Below are positions 62,346 through 64,000 of a stretch of DNA of 64,000 nucleotides, piece after piece (within the stretch, counting starts at the first letter, position 1; each line of letters starts with the position of its first letter). The notes under the pieces are model-generated. The model ran no database searches. It was not told where the DNA came from and saw only the letters and a program-made list of their open reading frames with translations. The position numbers and the translations under genes were made by a program. Source of the stretch: CAYLLN01 sp033762315 (GTDB taxonomy: Bacteria; Planctomycetota; Planctomycetia; Pirellulales; Pirellulaceae); the NCBI GenBank assembly GCA_033762315.1, contig JANRLS010000276.1:62001-126000 (forward strand), given 5' to 3'.

Positions 62346-63497
62346 ATGACCGCGCCCGCCAAACTTTCGCCCCCCACGGTGCCCGGCAATCGCCGGCCGC
62401 GGTCGCTCTACTTTATCGTCAAATATCCGAACTTCTCCGAAACCTACATGCACGAGGAGATTCGGAGTCTGCGCGAACAATACGACATTCGCGTTATCAC
62501 CTATAAGCGCAGCGAGCAGCCGCGAGCCGAGGCGTTTCCTTACGAGGTGATCGAATATACCGATCCCTGCCTCGTCTATTCGCAAATCGGCAACGTTAAC
62601 CAAATGTTCTCGGCACCGAGCCAGGTCAAGTTTTTGGCCAAGGTGGGGGCGATCATTCGCGAATTCCAGCCCGATGTGCTGCATTGCCACTATCTGGGCC
62701 TGAGTCTCCTGCTCCGCAAACTGGCCGAAACCCACCAGGTGCCGTTCACCATTCGCACCCACTCGATGGATGTCCTTTCCGAGCCGCCGGAGAAACTGCG
62801 GGCGATGTGCGACGCGGCGAACAGTCGCTGGTGCCTGCGCGTGCTGGCCTTTCCCACGTCTTGCGCGCGGCTCGTTGGTGCCGGCCTGCTGGCGGACAAG
62901 GTCGTCAGCTGCTGGCCGGTGCTCAACTTCGCTCGTTTCCATCAGCCCGCGCCGCGGGCGGCCACGCGGCAAGTGATGTGCGCGGGGCCGGCGATTCCCA
63001 AAAAGGCGCACCATCAGTTCGTCGATCTGGCCAAGAAGATGCGCGGGCAGGGGTTCACGTTCAACCTCTACGCCAAGGGACCAACGCTCGAAAAGACCCG
63101 CGAATACAACCAGCGCGCCGGCAGCCCCGTGCATATCACCTACGCTGATCCCGACGAGATGCCGAGCGTCTATCCGCGCCACGACTGGCTCGTGTATCCG
63201 TCCGATTGCAAGATCAACAAGGTCGGCCTCCCCGTGGCGATTTGCGAGGCGCAGGCGAGCGGCTTGGGAGTCTGCTGGCAAGAGCTGCCGGGTCGCCGCG
63301 CCGAACAACTCGATTTTCTGGCGGGGGGCGGATTCTTGTTCCAAGACCTGCGCGACGTGCCCGCGCTACTCTTGCGCCCCTATCCGGAAGAAATGCGGCA
63401 GCGCGGCTTCGCGGCCGCCGCCCGCTGCGACATCGAGCGGCACAAGCATTTGCTCTCCGATGTTTGGAGCCCCGCCCCCCGTCGCGCCGCGGCCTAA
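62346..63497 (+). CDS. Glycosyltransferase, GT4-like
   Basis: A 383-residue glycosyltransferase of the GT-B fold. The ATG at 62346 is preferred; upstream starts lie in a region without family pattern. The N-terminal domain has SLYFIVKYPNFSETYMHEEIRSL and PDVLHCHYLGLSLLLRKLAE, and the C-terminal domain runs from about residue 210 (RQVMCAGPAIPKKAHHQF). The nucleotide-sugar E-x7-E region is replaced by GLPVAICEAQASGLGVCWQELPGR, with one clear Glu. It probably adds sugars to an envelope or exopolysaccharide; donor and acceptor are unknown. Confidence 0.88.
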   Translation: MTAPAKLSPPTVPGNRRPRSLYFIVKYPNFSETYMHEEIRSLREQYDIRVITYKRSEQPRAEAFPYEVIEYTDPCLVYSQIGNVNQMFSAPSQVKFLAKVGAIIREFQPDVLHCHYLGLSLLLRKLAETHQVPFTIRTHSMDVLSEPPEKLRAMCDAANSRWCLRVLAFPTSCARLVGAGLLADKVVSCWPVLNFARFHQPAPRAATRQVMCAGPAIPKKAHHQFVDLAKKMRGQGFTFNLYAKGPTLEKTREYNQRAGSPVHITYADPDEMPSVYPRHDWLVYPSDCKINKVGLPVAICEAQASGLGVCWQELPGRRAEQLDFLAGGGFLFQDLRDVPALLLRPYPEEMRQRGFAAAARCDIERHKHLLSDVWSPAPRRAAA

Positions 63498-63506
63498 GCG
63501 GAGGCG

Positions 63507-64000
63507 CTACTTCACCTTGGCCAGCACGTCGGCCAGCTTCACCGCCGTGCCGCCGGCTTGTTTGCTCTGATGGGCGGCTTCCATGAAGGTGAAGACCTCG
63601 AGCGTCTCGGCAGGCGAAACCGGGGCCTCGCCTCCCTTGAAGAACTTGGCCATTTCGATGGCGATTCCCTCGTACCCCATGTACTTATCCTTGGTCGGAA
63701 CGACGCCGGCGACCGGCACGCCGTGGCCATAAATGCCGGCCGTGGAGACGCCAGCCTCGCCAAAGACCGTGGCGCTATATTTGATCTTCCCTTGCTTGAT
63801 GCCGCGGAAGGTGCCGACGCGTCCATCGCCCCACACGCCCGTGATCGCCTCGGCATACGGCGTCGATTGGCAAGTCACCGACACGCAGCCGGGGCCCATG
63901 ATCGTATAGAGCGTGTCGATGCCGTGAACGGCATGCCAGAACAGCTCGGCATGGTGCGGTTCGGTGGGGCAGCCCCCATAAACATCGCACCCCAGCACCT
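63507..64000 (-). CDS. Gfo/Idh/MocA-family oxidoreductase, C-terminal part (5' end outside window)
   Basis: The C-terminal ~164 residues of an NAD(P)-dependent sugar oxidoreductase; the frame is open to the window edge, so the N-terminal Rossmann domain lies beyond 64000. The visible part is the substrate-binding domain: CPTEPHHAELFWHAVHGIDTLYTIMGPG, with the substrate-contact His region, then STPYAEAITGVWGDGRVGTFRG and the helical tail EMAKFFKGGEAPVSPAETLEVFTFMEAA. Related planctomycete proteins are often exported and act on modified sugars, but substrate cannot be told here. It converges with the glycosyltransferase gene (9-nt gap). Confidence 0.88.
   Translation of the reverse strand, partial: VLGCDVYGGCPTEPHHAELFWHAVHGIDTLYTIMGPGCVSVTCQSTPYAEAITGVWGDGRVGTFRGIKQGKIKYSATVFGEAGVSTAGIYGHGVPVAGVVPTKDKYMGYEGIAIEMAKFFKGGEAPVSPAETLEVFTFMEAAHQSKQAGGTAVKLADVLAKVK

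Overview
The window is a stretch of high-GC, gene-dense planctomycete chromosome, most likely from the Pirellulales or a close relative (lineage is inference). The evidence is the family content: CxxCH planctomycete cytochrome-like proteins carrying DUF1592/DUF1588 or DUF1549/DUF1553, Tat-exported DUF1501 and DUF1552 partners, a TIGR03067 protein, an ECF sigma factor of the Rhodopirellula/Verrucomicrobium type with a FecR/WD40 membrane partner, four sulfatase genes and a YXWGXW protein. I saw no rRNA, tRNA, CRISPR array, transposase or phage gene.

Layout. 1-5449 (minus strand): an ECF sigma gene overlaps its FecR/WD40 partner by 4 nt. A Tat-exported hydrolase-like protein follows, then a DUF1592-type cytochrome-like protein cut by the window start. 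5708-19938 (plus): a tightly packed export cluster of three CxxCH proteins, a WD40 propeller, two DUF1552 proteins, two DUF1501 proteins and a TIGR03067 protein. 20056-24537: a sulfatase with an in-frame amber codon, a sialate O-acetylesterase and an intact sulfatase. 24581-28265: protoporphyrinogen oxidase, a small unknown protein and an unaccompanied Eco57I-like adenine methylase. 28391-32784: a double alpha/beta-hydrolase, three small genes and a serine hydrolase. 33125-39550: a YXWGXW protein with a clear terminator, then housekeeping genes (folA, epmA, an ABC ATPase, pdxJ) and a SnoaL-like protein. 39587-46836: a PD40 propeller, a membrane protein, a D-aminoacylase-like amidohydrolase, a sulfatase, a small secreted protein and an HtrA-type protease. 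47109-51424: a second DUF1549/DUF1553 and DUF1501 pair, interrupted by an antitoxin/VapC module whose toxin gene is frameshifted. 52186-57075 (minus): glgA, galT and a GH57 gene, a carbohydrate storage group. 57329-64000: a zinc-ribbon membrane protein, an M42 peptidase, a sulfatase, a long structured non-coding region, a secreted protein, a glycosyltransferase and a truncated Gfo/Idh/MocA oxidoreductase.

How it fits together. Most genes encode exported proteins. The cytochrome-like/DUF1501-1552 modules, sulfatases and esterase suggest periplasmic handling of complex, probably sulfated and acetylated, glycans. This is inferred from family content and neighbourhood; the biochemical role of the DUF families is not established.

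The strongest unexplained signals are: (1) two diverged ~352-nt non-coding units at 60891-61594, each with a long-range 10-12 bp stem; (2) a REPIN-like inverted pair of GTAG-headed hairpins at 43520-43613; (3) a TGG-to-TAG change in the invariant GKWH motif of a sulfatase at 20452; (4) a one-base frameshift in vapC at about 50020; (5) a nested hairpin that would hide both the Shine-Dalgarno and start codon of the gene beginning at 45493.
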